Shown here one piece after another: positions 53,458 through 63,855 of a stretch of 64,000 bases of DNA (position 1 is the stretch's first letter; each line of letters opens with the position of its first letter). The notes beneath the pieces were generated by a model. That model was not told the origin of the DNA, ran no database searches, and worked only from the letters and a program-made list of their open reading frames with translations. Both the position numbers and the translations under genes were made by a program. The DNA is from Euglena gracilis (Eukaryota; Euglenida; Euglenophyceae; Euglenales). The stretch spans positions 9,051,443 to 9,115,442 of the forward strand of contig CP154956.1 of assembly GCA_039621445.1 (NCBI GenBank), read 5' to 3'.

Positions 53458-56400
53458 CTGTGGACCGCTTGCCCTGTCGGCATCCATCGAAACAAATGGA
53501 AAAACGTCCGCTTCGAATCGCCCCCCCCCCCAAAGTCACCACCACACAGTGGTTGCCAGAAACTGAGGCCACCGGCGGCACAAACCCAAGCCACTGCCAG
53601 CACTAACGGAGACCACTTCCGGCACAATCACGGGCCGCTTTTTGCAAAAATGAGTTCTGCCATTTTTGGAATCTTTGTACCAAATCTTGGAGGAAAACAG
53701 GATGTCCCCAATTCCGCAAATCTACCGGTCCTGGTTCATGCAAGACAACGCATATGTGACGTTGTGTGCCCGGATTTTTGCCGGTGGCGGTCTCCGTTGA
53801 TGACAGCGACTGTATGTGGGTGGGGGGCTTTGTTTCGCTGGGGGGTTTAGGTGGGGGGGTGTCTCCTGGACTGGAAGGCAGGGGGGTCCGACCCCCCCCC
53901 CTAACAAACCTTATATTGAACCGTAGGGAAGGGGTTCCACTTACCTGAACAAATTGGGCAAGAAGCGAAGTTTGGTGCCTGCCATCATCCTCACAGACAA
54001 GAAGCCACAGTGCACCAAGGGGGGATGGGGAGTTTGCCTCAGAAAATAGACCCTCAGTACTGGACACAGCCAAAACGTTGTGAGGAAACAACTTTCATTT
54101 GAAATCCCTGCACCTTTTAGGGCGAAAAATTGTCAAAAAAAGTTGAAAATGTTCGGCTCAAAGCAAGGCAAAAATTTGACCTTTCGGGCATCCCAGATAG
54201 CCCCCTTCCAGGGTCCTTCCGGACCCCCTTGGTAGGTGGGGCTGTTTTGGTTTGGCTTTGCCGTGCCCTGCTGAAGCACAACGCCCACAGTGCACAACGC
54301 CCACAGTGGGCACGAACGCCAGGCCTCCATGGGGAAGCCCCTGGCCCTGGGCACTTGAACTCCACGCTGGACACGGCATTGCCGGACACAGCAACCCAGC
54401 AGGCAGGCGTCCTTGGGGCAGGGGGAGGCGATTGGTCCAAATCCCCCCCCCCCCGGTCCAGGAGGGGTGTGGGGGACCCCCCCCCTCTAATCCGTGCCCC
54501 CATCTGGTATCGAACTCTGTCCTCACCCCAGGGCTCCTCGCCCGGACGGCGGGGCAACGGCAAACGAGCTGGCGGTATCTCCGGAGACCAGCCACCCACC
54601 CCTGATCAGGTGGCCACTACGCTGTACTGGCCAGCCGGGGGTGGGGTATGGTATGGAAGGGGCGGGGGGGCAGTGGCACAGTCCGGCTCCAGCAATTGGT
54701 CGAGCAGCGCGGAGAAGAGGCCACCGTGGGCAGCCGCCACCTCCTGCTTGACCGCTGCAGCGGGCGGTGGGGGGGGGGGGGCATGAGAAGCACAAGCAAC
54801 ACAGGAGGAGGGTAAAACCCCCCTCCAGCAGCTGTCAGAACAATAAATCAGCGGAAATGGTCCAAAAATCACAAAAAAAATAGATGAAATTAGAGAAAAT
54901 TACAGAAAATTACACCAAAAAAGGTAAGGGGAAAAAAAATCCAAAAAATGCCAAAAAAAGGTTACCATTAGAGCCTGTCGAGGAGTTTTTTGGTCGATTT
55001 TTGAATTCGAAGCTCTTATACCCAAATAATAAACCACAAATGTTTTGAAGGTTTGATATTTGGTGGTTTTTTTATCCCCCCGACTTTGTATCCAAGTAAC
55101 AAACCGAGGGGGTTTTGGGGGGGTTATTCCATACCTCATATCTATGAAGGAAATCAAGAAGGGCGGATGAGCATCGATTGCCCTCCGAAGAGCAGCATAT
55201 ATTTCGACAAAAAATGGTGCAAAAGAATTGACATAACATCAACGTGAAATAAAACATCAAAAGGTCAAAAATGCAGAAATTATGCAATAACGTGCGTTTT
55301 GGGGTGCCCTTTAATTTTTGAGAATTATAAATATATACCCCCTCCCAAGTCCCAGATGATCCCCTCTCGACTTCGACTTCGGGCACCCAAACAATAAACC
55401 CTGGGAATATTATTTTGGTGGCACATGCACATACGCAAACAAAAAAAGAAATGCATTCATAAATGCAAGCATGCACACATAAATAATGCAAACACACACA
55501 TAAATACATAACTGCATTTACCTAAATACAAACATAGCACATAACAGGTTCGCACATACCCCCCAGGAAACAGTAGCCTGATAGGGGGTAGGAATAAAGA
55601 AAAAAACTTTGGGGAGTCCAGGTGAGAGTAAACCGGTTCCCAACCAAAACCAAAGGCCTCCAAATCTCAGTTTTAAGCCACTGGCAAACAACCAGATTTG
55701 GCTGACAATTCTACGCTGTTCCGTGGGTCTAGATTTCAAGCTTAGTGCCTCGTTTACTCTTCGTTGTGCACCAACATGTTTGCAGCCTGGGCCCAGTGAC
55801 AGTCCAGTGCCACGGAACAAAACTAATGTGTAATATGTCTAAATCTGTCGTTGGCAAATAAAACCCCAAATAACCCCCCCCCCTCCTCACTGCCATGAAA
55901 GCAAAGGACAAAAACCTAACATCAGATATAAAAACGATAATGTTTGATCAGAAAGTGTTTCGGGAAAAAATCATCATAAATTGTGGGGGGGAAATCCCCA
56001 TAATTCCAAAAAAGGCCTGTTGGGCCTATTGGAACCAGTTTTCGACTTTTAAATTACTTCGCCAAATAATAATCTCCGTGACCCGACTTTGGGTGTGCAA
56101 ATACAAAACTGGGTGGCTACTATTTGGTGGTCACAGCTATGCATGGGCCAAAAAGACATTGCACACCACTTGCCTTCCATGGAGTCATCGTCGGGGGGGG
56201 GGGGGGCGTTAGAGACACACCCTCGAGGCCGGCCAGGTCGGCAGCGAGGGCGGTGCGGAGGTAGTGGCGGTCATTGCGCAGCAGCTTCAGCGTCGCCAGC
56301 TCACTGAGCACGCAGCCCAGGCTCCGGGGGCAGCGGCGGGCACAGTTGGAGCCACCCACCACACCCCACCACCAGCGCAGTTACACCCCAACCCAACGGA

Positions 56401-59400
56401 TACTCATTGGGACTGGTGGGACCGACGGGACACACAACACACACAACACACAACACACACAACACACACACACACACACGCACACGCACGCATGCACGCA
56501 CGCACACGCACACGCACACGCACACAACACACAACACATACACAACACAACGCAACACACACAACACAACACACACACACACAGCACAACACACACACAT
56601 TCACAATTGTGCTACCACTAGATGCGTGCAACCCGTGCGCAAGCTGCTTCCAGGCCCAGCGCGGGCCACATGTCGTAGGACGGCAGTGGGGTCTCGGCCG
56701 GCTGCAGGGGGCGGTGGGGCACCACGCTGTCCATCCACTCCGGCGGGACCAGGGCTCCACAAGAAGGCCAGGAGAGGCCTGGCGGTGTACGTGGGGGGGG
56801 GGGTCAGCCACTTGGTATTTTGGTGCTGTCGTCGGGATTTGTCGGGATTTGCCGGGATTTGTCGGCATTTGTCACCACTTGCCGGGATTTGTCGGGATTT
56901 TCTGGGAGTTGTTGGCATTTGCCACGATTTGCCGGATTTGTCGCGATCTGCCGGGACTGGTTGGGATTTGTCACGATTTGACAGGATTTGTCGGGATGTG
57001 TCGTGACTTGCCGGGATTAGGCAGGATTTGTCACAACTGGTCACCGGAGGTGCTTCCCGGGGTCCAGCCACAAGCTCCTTTTTTCCCCCAGCCACCACCT
57101 CCTAGCCAGGCTGCTGACACTCCCCGGGTCTGTTGAAATAAATAAAGTTGGAGCCAGCCTGGCAAAGCCAGGCTTTGCCAAAAAATTTGCAGCATGGAGT
57201 GCCGAAAAAAATTGAAGGAAGAGCCAAAATGGTGAAGGATTTTGGAGGGCTCCACCTCAAATTTTCTGCTAAGAAAATCCCACGTGGCTTGATTTGACTT
57301 TTTTTCACCAGGTTTTGGGTACCAGCCTGCTGGACCCGGCTGACATTGGCTGGACACCCCCCCCCCTGGACCATACAATTGCTTACCGACCCCTGGGGGG
57401 AGGGGGGGTCACTCCACTTTTTTAAAAACCAGTCAGTCACTCATTTTCAAAAAACCAGCCAGTCACTACCCCCCCCGGGGGGGGGGGGGTCGGCCACTCA
57501 GAAAAACTGCCACTTTCCAGTCACTTTAGGCCATTTTAGGCCCAAAAAAATTTTCCGGCGCCTTCGACGCTGGGGTCACTCAAGCCACTTTTGCCCACTC
57601 CTGGCCGACCCCCCCCCCGGGGGTCCGGGCCAAAAACCAGTCAGTCACTCTGAAAAAACCAGTCACCCACCCCCCCGGGGGGGGGGGGGGGTGGTCAGTG
57701 CTTAAGCAATTGCCTGCCCTGGACCCTTCATCCCTGGGGTCCAGCCAATTCTTTTTAACCCCAACCAGCACCTGTTTCCAACCGGCCAGCTGGACCCCCC
57801 CCCAGTGTCCGAGTCAGGTCCTGGTTCCAAACAACCTTTCAATGTGGAATTTGAAAAGGTCTTGTAGGAATGGTTATTTTCTTGTCAAAATTTATCGAGA
57901 GTCTTCTGCGCCAAAGAAGATAGGATTCTTTTGTACAGTGCCACGGGTCCCCCAACTGCCGAACATGAGGGCCGACCCCAATAAGAAACCCCCTGACTCT
58001 GATGGTTTCCAAGGCTGGAACTGCCATGACAGGTTCCGGGGGAGGGAAGTTCAGCCCTGGGAGGGGCGTACGCTTTGCACCCGCCGGTGGAGGCACGGCA
58101 GCCGACAGAGGCCACAGACCAAAAAAAAAATGGCCTCGGCCCAGGTCAGTTTGTGAGACCGACAACACCGTCCGCCGTGACATACAGCAAGGGTGGGCAT
58201 TTGCTTTGAAGCCAAACGTATGCAAATGAGACCGAGCGAAACCTGTGTCCGGTGCATACTCCTTCACATGATATGTAGTACCACCATTCTTGTTCCTGCT
58301 CCTTGTTCCTTTTGAAACTGAAAAATGGCCGGCACAGTGGAGTGGTTACAGTTGGGTCACATTTGGGGCAGGGGAACAGTGAGAAATCGGCCTGGACCGA
58401 CAGGAGTTGGCGGCGGGGGTGGGGGATGGGAAACCCTTTGGTTGACCCTGACAAGTCAGCCCAAAATGACAAAAAAACAACTTCCCGGGGTGGCTTCTAA
58501 GTGACTTTCCAGCATGACAAATCAGCAGTACGGGCCCAAGGGAAAAACTCCCAGGGGGTAGGTGGGTGGCAACCTCATGAGGGTGACCACATCCCTGAAG
58601 GGGGGGAAGGTAGGTACCGGTTAACCCCCCCCCAAAAAAACCTGGCAGTGGCCGAATAACTTGGCGGGGGGAGGGGCAAAAAAGATGGTTCCAGAAACTT
58701 GGCACCCCCCTTTTTAGGCAAAATTCCTTTACGGCGTTGAAAAAAAGCGCCCAAATAACCTGGCGGGGGGGGGGCAGGGCCAAGTTGGTTCCAATAACCT
58801 GGCACCCCGCCAGGTTATTTGGGCGGGGGGGGGGGGGTTAGGTACCGACCGGTGTAGGTGGGTAGGTGGCAGGCGGCGAGCTGCCGTGGGTGATGGTGCG
58901 GGGGGCCAGCCCCCGACGGTCGATCCACAGGGGGCTGCCGAAGCTGGTCAGCTTGAGTTGTTTCTTGGCAATCAGCACACTCTCCGGCCGGAGGTCCCCG
59001 TGGAGGAACCCTGCGGTGGAAAGCAGCAAATATTCAGCCAAGCCATTTTTGGCACAACCAGACCCCAACCTACTCAGGACGTTGGTGGCACTTCACAGAT
59101 GTCAAGTGAACGACAATACCGGTGGGGGGGGGGGTAGATTATTTGGCACCTGAAGTCGGGGTCCAGGGGAATAATAATAATTAAAAATTCAATATCAACA
59201 ATAATATTGTGGGGTATGTTATTTTGTGGTTTAACTTGTGACACACATGTGATGTGACCTGTGACAAAATGCATATACATATCGTGCACTGTTACATATG
59301 AGAACACTTAAAAAAAAAACACTGAAGGATATCTGCTATAACGCAACCTGCGTTCCCTCTGCATGGTGCTTGAACCCAAAGCGTTCTTTAAATTGGAATG

Positions 59401-62400
59401 CAAGGGTGGTCCTCTCATCCTTACTCACCAGCCCATTATCTTCGAAACCATCTCCAACCTTCATACTCACCGCCTTATCCTTGCTGACCTGTCCGAAGAC
59501 GGTTTCAGGGACAGGCATGAGCAGGTTCCCCCCCCCCCCCCGCAGGTGGGTCCTTGAGCCCCCACCCCAACATCATTTTAATTCATTTCATTTTTTTCAT
59601 TTTGCTTTTGTCCATTTCATGCCGCATTGTGCAGGGTCATAAAAAAACATGTGTCTCCCTTCTTTCAACCCGTTGCCGGTGAACATAAGACCGTCCAAGG
59701 GTTTCTTAATGAACCTCAATGGGAGGTTAAGCCGGCTGGCGGGAGAAAGGTACAGTCTGGAAAAGGATGTTGATTGGCTGGGATCCCCCCCTGGGGGGGA
59801 GTCCGGGACTGTAGCTGGGTGACGGGCTGGACTCAGCTGGTTCCAAAAACGGACAAAAAATCCGGTTGGGTTGGAAATGTTCAGTCACAAGAGGAGGCTG
59901 AAAAAACCTTCGGAAAAATTCATTCCTTTGGCCATTTGACCCCTTTTTTTCAGCTCCGCCTGACACCAGCAGGGTGTGCGGGGGGGGGGGGGGGTAGCCC
60001 AGCTGGAAGGCAATGGCGGGGGGGGGGGGGGAGTTGCTGGCTGGCGGGACCCCTGGGGGGGGGGAGGGCTGTACAGGAAGGCCTGGTGGAGGGGTTCTCC
60101 CCCCCACCCAACACCCTGGCTGTTTGGCTGATTACCGTTCTGCCTTGGGGGGGGATAGTGTACTGTCCGGTGAAGACAGTTGCTGGCCCAGCGGCTTCTC
60201 ATTTTCCACTCACTGGCGGACGACCCGCCCACAGCCCGGGACCAGCCCCACACCTTGCTCGTGGATGTAAGCGAGGGCGGAGGCGAGCTGGGCGGTGAAA
60301 TCCTGGACCTGAGCAGGCTGAAGTCGACCCACCCCGGGGGGGGGGGAGGGGAGGGGTCTCTGAGTACAACACAAAGCAAACTGGGCCAGAAGCGAAGTTA
60401 GTGCCGGCCATAAACAGACAAGAAGCCTGAGTGCAACGAACGGGGGGTCTCTCAGTACCCCGGGGGCCTGCCTGCGTGTTGGCCCCAGGCACCTTTGGCC
60501 AGGGTAGACAGGAAGGTCTGGTGGGGGGGGGGGGGTCGACCCATGGCACCGCCACAGGGAAAAAATTCCTGTGGCGGCGCCGAAGGAAAATCTCGGGAGA
60601 CAGGTCTTATCTGAGTCGCTGACTGGTATTTGGCCCAAACCCCAACCCATCGGGTACCGGGTGGGGGCTGGCAAAAAAACCACCAAAGTGCTGTGTCGCT
60701 AATGGCGCCAAATACCTAATTCCCCTTTTCTTCTCATTTGCTTCAATTTCCCCTGAACCTCAGAAGGATCCCCATGGGGGGTCACTAACCGGTATCCAAA
60801 TAAGAGGTAGCTGTGACTTTCTTTGACTGTCCACCCCAATGGACACTCCTTTTTTTTGATTATGAGACAAGTGGCAATTGCTTTTGAGAAGATTGCAGTC
60901 ATACTTTGAGACAGTGGCAAAATTTTTGAGACAGGTGGCAATTCATTGTGAGTATCAGTATCAGTCCCCATGGTCCCCAACCTTCTTTTCATATTTGAAT
61001 TTTGAAGGTTTGGACAGCTGGATTTTTTTCTTACTCCCATCTTTTTTGGTGCGCAACAATGTCTGTTTTGCGAATAATGAAACAGTGCAAATTTAGAAGC
61101 ATGGGGAAAAGACAGGGAAAGAAAAACGAGAGATGTTGGAAAAATCTCAATTGAAAGATGTGCATGCTCATTTGTTTTGTTGCGTACCAGGGATTCCTTC
61201 AAATCACGAACCAGCACAATTTTGGGGATTTTCCAAAACCACAAATAATCACGCTGAGTGATCAAGTGACCCAAACAACCACAAACAATTATGAATGAGA
61301 TTCTCTCCTGTTTATGAAGCTTTTTAGCCTCTTGGAAGTGCCCCCCCCCGTAGTCAATTAAAAATTTTGTCGCCCAGATCCGCCCCCCCCCCTGGGGTCA
61401 GGGCCTATGGCCAAAGGCAGGTCTGCACGAGAATCCCCACAACCCCATGAGTAATGGGTGGGGGGGGGTTCGACTCCCCCCCACCCCTTCCCGCATTTCC
61501 GGGGGCGCCAATTTCGGGGCGAGAGTATGCCTGCTGGGGAGGGAGCCCACGCTTAAAAATTTCAACCTGGACCTGGGAAGCGGGGACTTGGGCCAACGGG
61601 GACTTGCCGTGGGCCTTGGTGCGGATGAAGTCCACCAGCGTCCCCTGCCCACAGTACTCCAGTCTGCGGCGGGGGGGACACTTTTGTGAAGCCAACAAAA
61701 ACACCAACAAAAACAAAAACAAAAACAAAAACAAAAACAAAACAGCAACAAAACGAAACAACCCCCCCTGAGCTATTCCCATACCCCAACCTCGAACAAC
61801 CCAAAAGGGGTCATTTTTGGCAATTTTTTTGAGCGTTCGCAAAAAAAAAGGTCAGTTTTAAGCACATTTGTCAAAAAGTTGCTTTTGGAAACGTCCAAAA
61901 AAACGTGAATTTTTGAGCACTTTTTTTTGGACGTTCTTCAAATTAAAAAAAAAGTGCTGTGACTGTGGGCTATTCCCATCCCGCTTATGGAAATAGCTCG
62001 GGGGATAGCTCGGGGGGGGGGGGTAAATGCTGGATCAGCAGTACCCGATGCCCCAAATTCACAAGGGACAAATTTGAAGTGGGAGGGAAAACACACTGGA
62101 TGCAGAGGCAGCGGACGTCACCAGCGCGGCAAGTGAAGTGGCGGCAGCAGGCTGAAGTTGACCACCCTTGCAGGAGGGAAGGTCTTGGAAGGTCCCGGAT
62201 GCCTGTGTGGAAGTAGAATTAGTCTCAAAACAACAATGGCCTTTTATTTTCAGTCAGGGGAACCGGACCCTATAATATGTGCTGAAACAAGTGCGAAATG
62301 TGCGCTAAAAATATACGCAAAAATCTGCGCTCCGCATATCCCCCCTCACCTGTTTTCAGGCTTTCCAGTGCCTCGGAGCCATTGCCTGGTGCCTTTTGGA

Positions 62401-63030
62401 GAGGTGCCCCCCTCCCAGGGGGGAACACATCCAAGTGCCTGGCAGCCCCCCCCCCCCCCCCGGGAGGCGCACGTTAAAATGCCGCCTGGGCTGTAGTACT
62501 GCACCACGTTGGGGTGGTGCAGCCGCTTCAGCAGCTCAATGTCGGCGTAGGCGTGGTCCACATTGGCGCCGCTGGCAGGGCCACCAACAAGGAGCAGGAA
62601 GAGGGAAACTGACTTTTCTGGGATTCCAATTCTGCACACCACACAAAACCCAAAAAAAAAACAGGCAAAAGTGGAAGCGAAAAAAAATCAAAAAAGCACA
62701 AGAAACGTGTTTGTTTTGTGTTCCGCCCATGTCTTGAGGAAACCCCATGCAAAAAAGACTTCATGAGAAATGCCTTAGCATGAGGCACCATACGATGACG
62801 ACAAGGCACCAGCTCCCCACGGTGCGCCCCACCTGAGTGCCCCACCACACCGTGCACCGGCACCCTGTCGGGGGGCCCTGGGCCTCGATGGGGAAGACCT
62901 TCAGGGCGCAGGGGCGGGTGTCGTCCTCCCGGGCGCTGTACACGCTGCTCCACGTGCCGTCCGCAATGTGGGACACGATGCGGCCGCATCGGCGGCCCGG
63001 CGCGGGCCCCGGGCAAGGCTCGGCACCGGT
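53367..63030 (-). CDS. Protein kinase-fold gene, possible pseudokinase, 10 exons
   Basis: Ten exons on the minus strand cover a kinase domain in order: Gly-loop region (IADGTWSSVYSA), VAIK-like CALKVF, helix C (ADIELLKRLHHPNVVQYY), hinge (LEYCGQGTLVDFI), helix E (ALAYIHEQ), catalytic loop HGDLRPESVL, a DFG-equivalent SFG, activation-segment end LVPPEWMD, SYDMW, helix F SLGCVLSELATL, LLDQLLEPD and subdomain XI ERLSAPEALAAL. Exons 1-6 and 8-9 join in phase by GT-AG or GC-AG; exons 6-7, 7-8 and 9-10 are not resolved. The Lys, helix-C Glu and catalytic-loop Asp are present. The Gly-rich loop is degenerate, the usual catalytic Asn is Ser (ES in place of EN), and the metal-binding Asp of DFG is Ser, so activity is doubtful. 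Sequence outside the kinase domain was not recognised, and the gene's start and stop are not established. Confidence 0.82.
53950..54012 (-). repeat. Dispersed repeat, partial and diverged
   Basis: Inverted 5' part of the same family (GACAAGAAGCCACAGTGCA on plus, AAGCGAAGTTTGGTGCC). Only the core remains. In a kinase intron. Confidence 0.6.
54680..54754 (-). CDS. Kinase exon 9
   Basis: After a ccgctgcag acceptor it encodes VKQEVAAAHGGLFSALLDQL then LEPD. The GTGCCA donor leaves one base, which does not fit the phase of exon 10; a phase-0 GTAGTG donor further down would. Confidence 0.7.
54800..56215. other. Kinase intron between exons 8 and 9, AT-rich
   Basis: Mostly unique AT-rich sequence without G-tracts until 56,190. 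Nothing coding recognised. Confidence 0.5.
56221..56323 (-). CDS. Kinase exon 8 (helix F)
   Basis: Encodes SLGCVLSELATLKLLRNDRH then YLRTALAADLAGLE, ending at a GTGTGT donor. It joins exon 9 in phase (E-A-V-K). SLGCVLSEL is a textbook helix-F match. Confidence 0.8.
56428..56600 (+). repeat. CA-rich imperfect microsatellite
   Basis: ACACAACACACA and CACGCACGC variants between kinase exons 7 and 8. Confidence 0.85.
56666..56754 (-). CDS. Kinase exon 7 (P+1 loop)
   Basis: Encodes LVPPEWMDSVVPHRPLQPAE then TPLPSYDMW. PPEW stands for APE and DMW for the D.W of helix F. Neither border is a clean canonical site; a long segment resembling this exon's end (TGTG-CCCGC-GCTG) recurs just before exon 8. 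Confidence 0.65.
56826..57045 (+). repeat. ~10-bp GTCGGGATTT minisatellite
   Basis: Degenerate tandem units TTTGTCGGGA / TTTGCCGGGA in the kinase intron just before exon 7. Confidence 0.85.
57372..57716. mobile_element. 345-bp hAT-like MITE in a kinase intron
   Basis: Perfect 8-bp target duplication CCCTGGAC at 57,364-57,371 and 57,717-57,724. Inverted ends CATACAATTGCTTACC and CAGGCAATTGCTTAAG. The interior repeats AACCAGTCAGTCAC and carries a GGCGCCTTCGACGC hairpin. Confidence 0.8.
58625..58837. mobile_element. C/G-capped element, family I, copy 2
   Basis: A 213-bp element between TTAA and TTAG, with CCGCCAGGTTATTTGGGCG at its right end and GGCGTTGAAAAAAAGCGCC inside. It lies just beyond kinase exon 6 in the intron. 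Confidence 0.7.
58850..59010 (-). CDS. Kinase exon 6 (catalytic loop and SFG)
   Basis: After a ccaccgcag acceptor it encodes GFLHGDLRPESVLIAKKQLK then LTSFGSPLWIDRRGLAP and THGSSPPATY. HGD replaces HRD and SFG replaces DFG. The 3' border is uncertain; a GTCGGT is present after CCG. Confidence 0.82.
60254..60308 (-). CDS. Kinase exon 5 (helix E)
   Basis: A 55-bp exon after ctgctcag, encoding VQDFTAQLASALAYIHEQ plus one base, ending at GTGTGG. It joins exon 6 in phase to give HEQGFLHGDLRPE. Confidence 0.85.
60371..60441 (-). repeat. Dispersed repeat, partial
   Basis: Inverted core copy: AACTGGGCCAGAAGCGAAG and GCCGGCCATAAACAGACAAG on plus. It lies just upstream of kinase exon 5. Confidence 0.7.
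61573..61663 (-). CDS. Kinase exon 4 (hinge)
   Basis: A 91-bp exon after ccgccgcag, encoding LEYCGQGTLVDFIRTKAHGK then SPLAQVPASQ. It ends at CAG|GTCCAG, where the same ten bases recur at the next exon's start. Confidence 0.85.
62097..62151 (-). CDS. Kinase exon 3 (beta 4-beta 5)
   Basis: A 55-bp micro-exon after caacttcag, encoding CCRHFTCRAGDVRCLCI and ending at GTGTGT. It supplies exactly the missing segment between NVVQYY and LEYCGQ, and the phase is correct on both sides. Confidence 0.72.
62492..62571 (-). CDS. Kinase exon 2 (helix C)
   Basis: An 80-bp exon after a ccctgccag acceptor, completing GGANVDHAYADIELLKRLHH then PNVVQYY. It ends at a GC donor (GCCCAG) that joins exon 3 in phase. 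Confidence 0.82.
62864..63030 (-). CDS. Kinase exon 1 (N-lobe beta strands)
   Basis: Encodes RCGRIVSHIADGTWSSVYSA then REDDTRPCALKVFPIEAQG and PPTG, ending with a GTGCCG donor. The Gly-rich loop is reduced to DGTWSSV. The upstream limit is approximate. Confidence 0.75.
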
Positions 63031-63109
63031 GGAGACAGGTGGGGGGTGGCCGAACCCCCCCTCCCCGGTCCGCGGGGGACACCCCTCACCTGAACGGCGG
63101 TGAGGTCCG

Positions 63110-63780
63110 GGTGGCTGATTTCCGGCGCAAAGCACTGGGCCGAAAAATTTTGCCTTCGAAAACGGACAGAATGCCATTTTGAAACTTTTGGGGCAAAAAA
63201 AATTAATCATTCAATTTAATATGAATATTATTATTAATATTAATATTATAATTAATATCAATACTAATTATATCATGATTATAATTTATGTATAAATTAA
63301 ATATGATCATATATATTCATATAAATACATAAACATTAAATAATACTATGTAAATAGTAAAAATGTGCTACTATAATATCAATTATTAAAAATAATTAAT
63401 CATTAAAAATGCCCAAAATTTTCGGCGCAAATCCCCGGAAGGAATAATTTGTGTCCTTTTGGGGGACCCAAAGACCCCCCCAAAAAGGTAAAATGTTCCC
63501 TTTCGGCGCTTTGCACCGAAAGTTTATCAGTGGGTTATTTCTTGACACTAAGGACTCATCTGGCCCACTGGTCTTCCAGTGGCACACACCCCCCCCCCAG
63601 CCTCAACCATCCGGACCTGCTCGCGCCAATGAAGCCGCTGTCACCCGTCCCTTCGCCCACCAAGTCTCCGGTCCAGCGACCCCCTATGCAGGGCTACTGA
63701 ACCGATTTCAGGCAGTGACCAATAGTTTCGCACCCGAAAATGCAGTCATAAACTGTGCATTTAAATGGGAGGGTTTATCC
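63110..63780. other. AT-rich stretch upstream of the kinase gene
   Basis: ATTAATATTAAT-type sequence (63,196-63,410) flanked by two CGGCGC-type hairpin words (63,122 and 63,503). A promoter could lie here, but no motif is clear. Confidence 0.4.
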
Positions 63781-63786
63781 CCCCTT

Positions 63787-63855
63787 AGTTGCACTAAGGC
63801 TCCTTATCTGTTTATGGCCGGCGCTAACTTTACTACTGGCCCAGTTGTGGCGGGT
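63787..63855 (+). repeat. Dispersed repeat, partial
   Basis: TTAGTTGCACTAAGGCTCC, then TATGGCCGGCGCTAACTTTA and CTGGCCCAGTT; 3' part missing. Confidence 0.7.
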
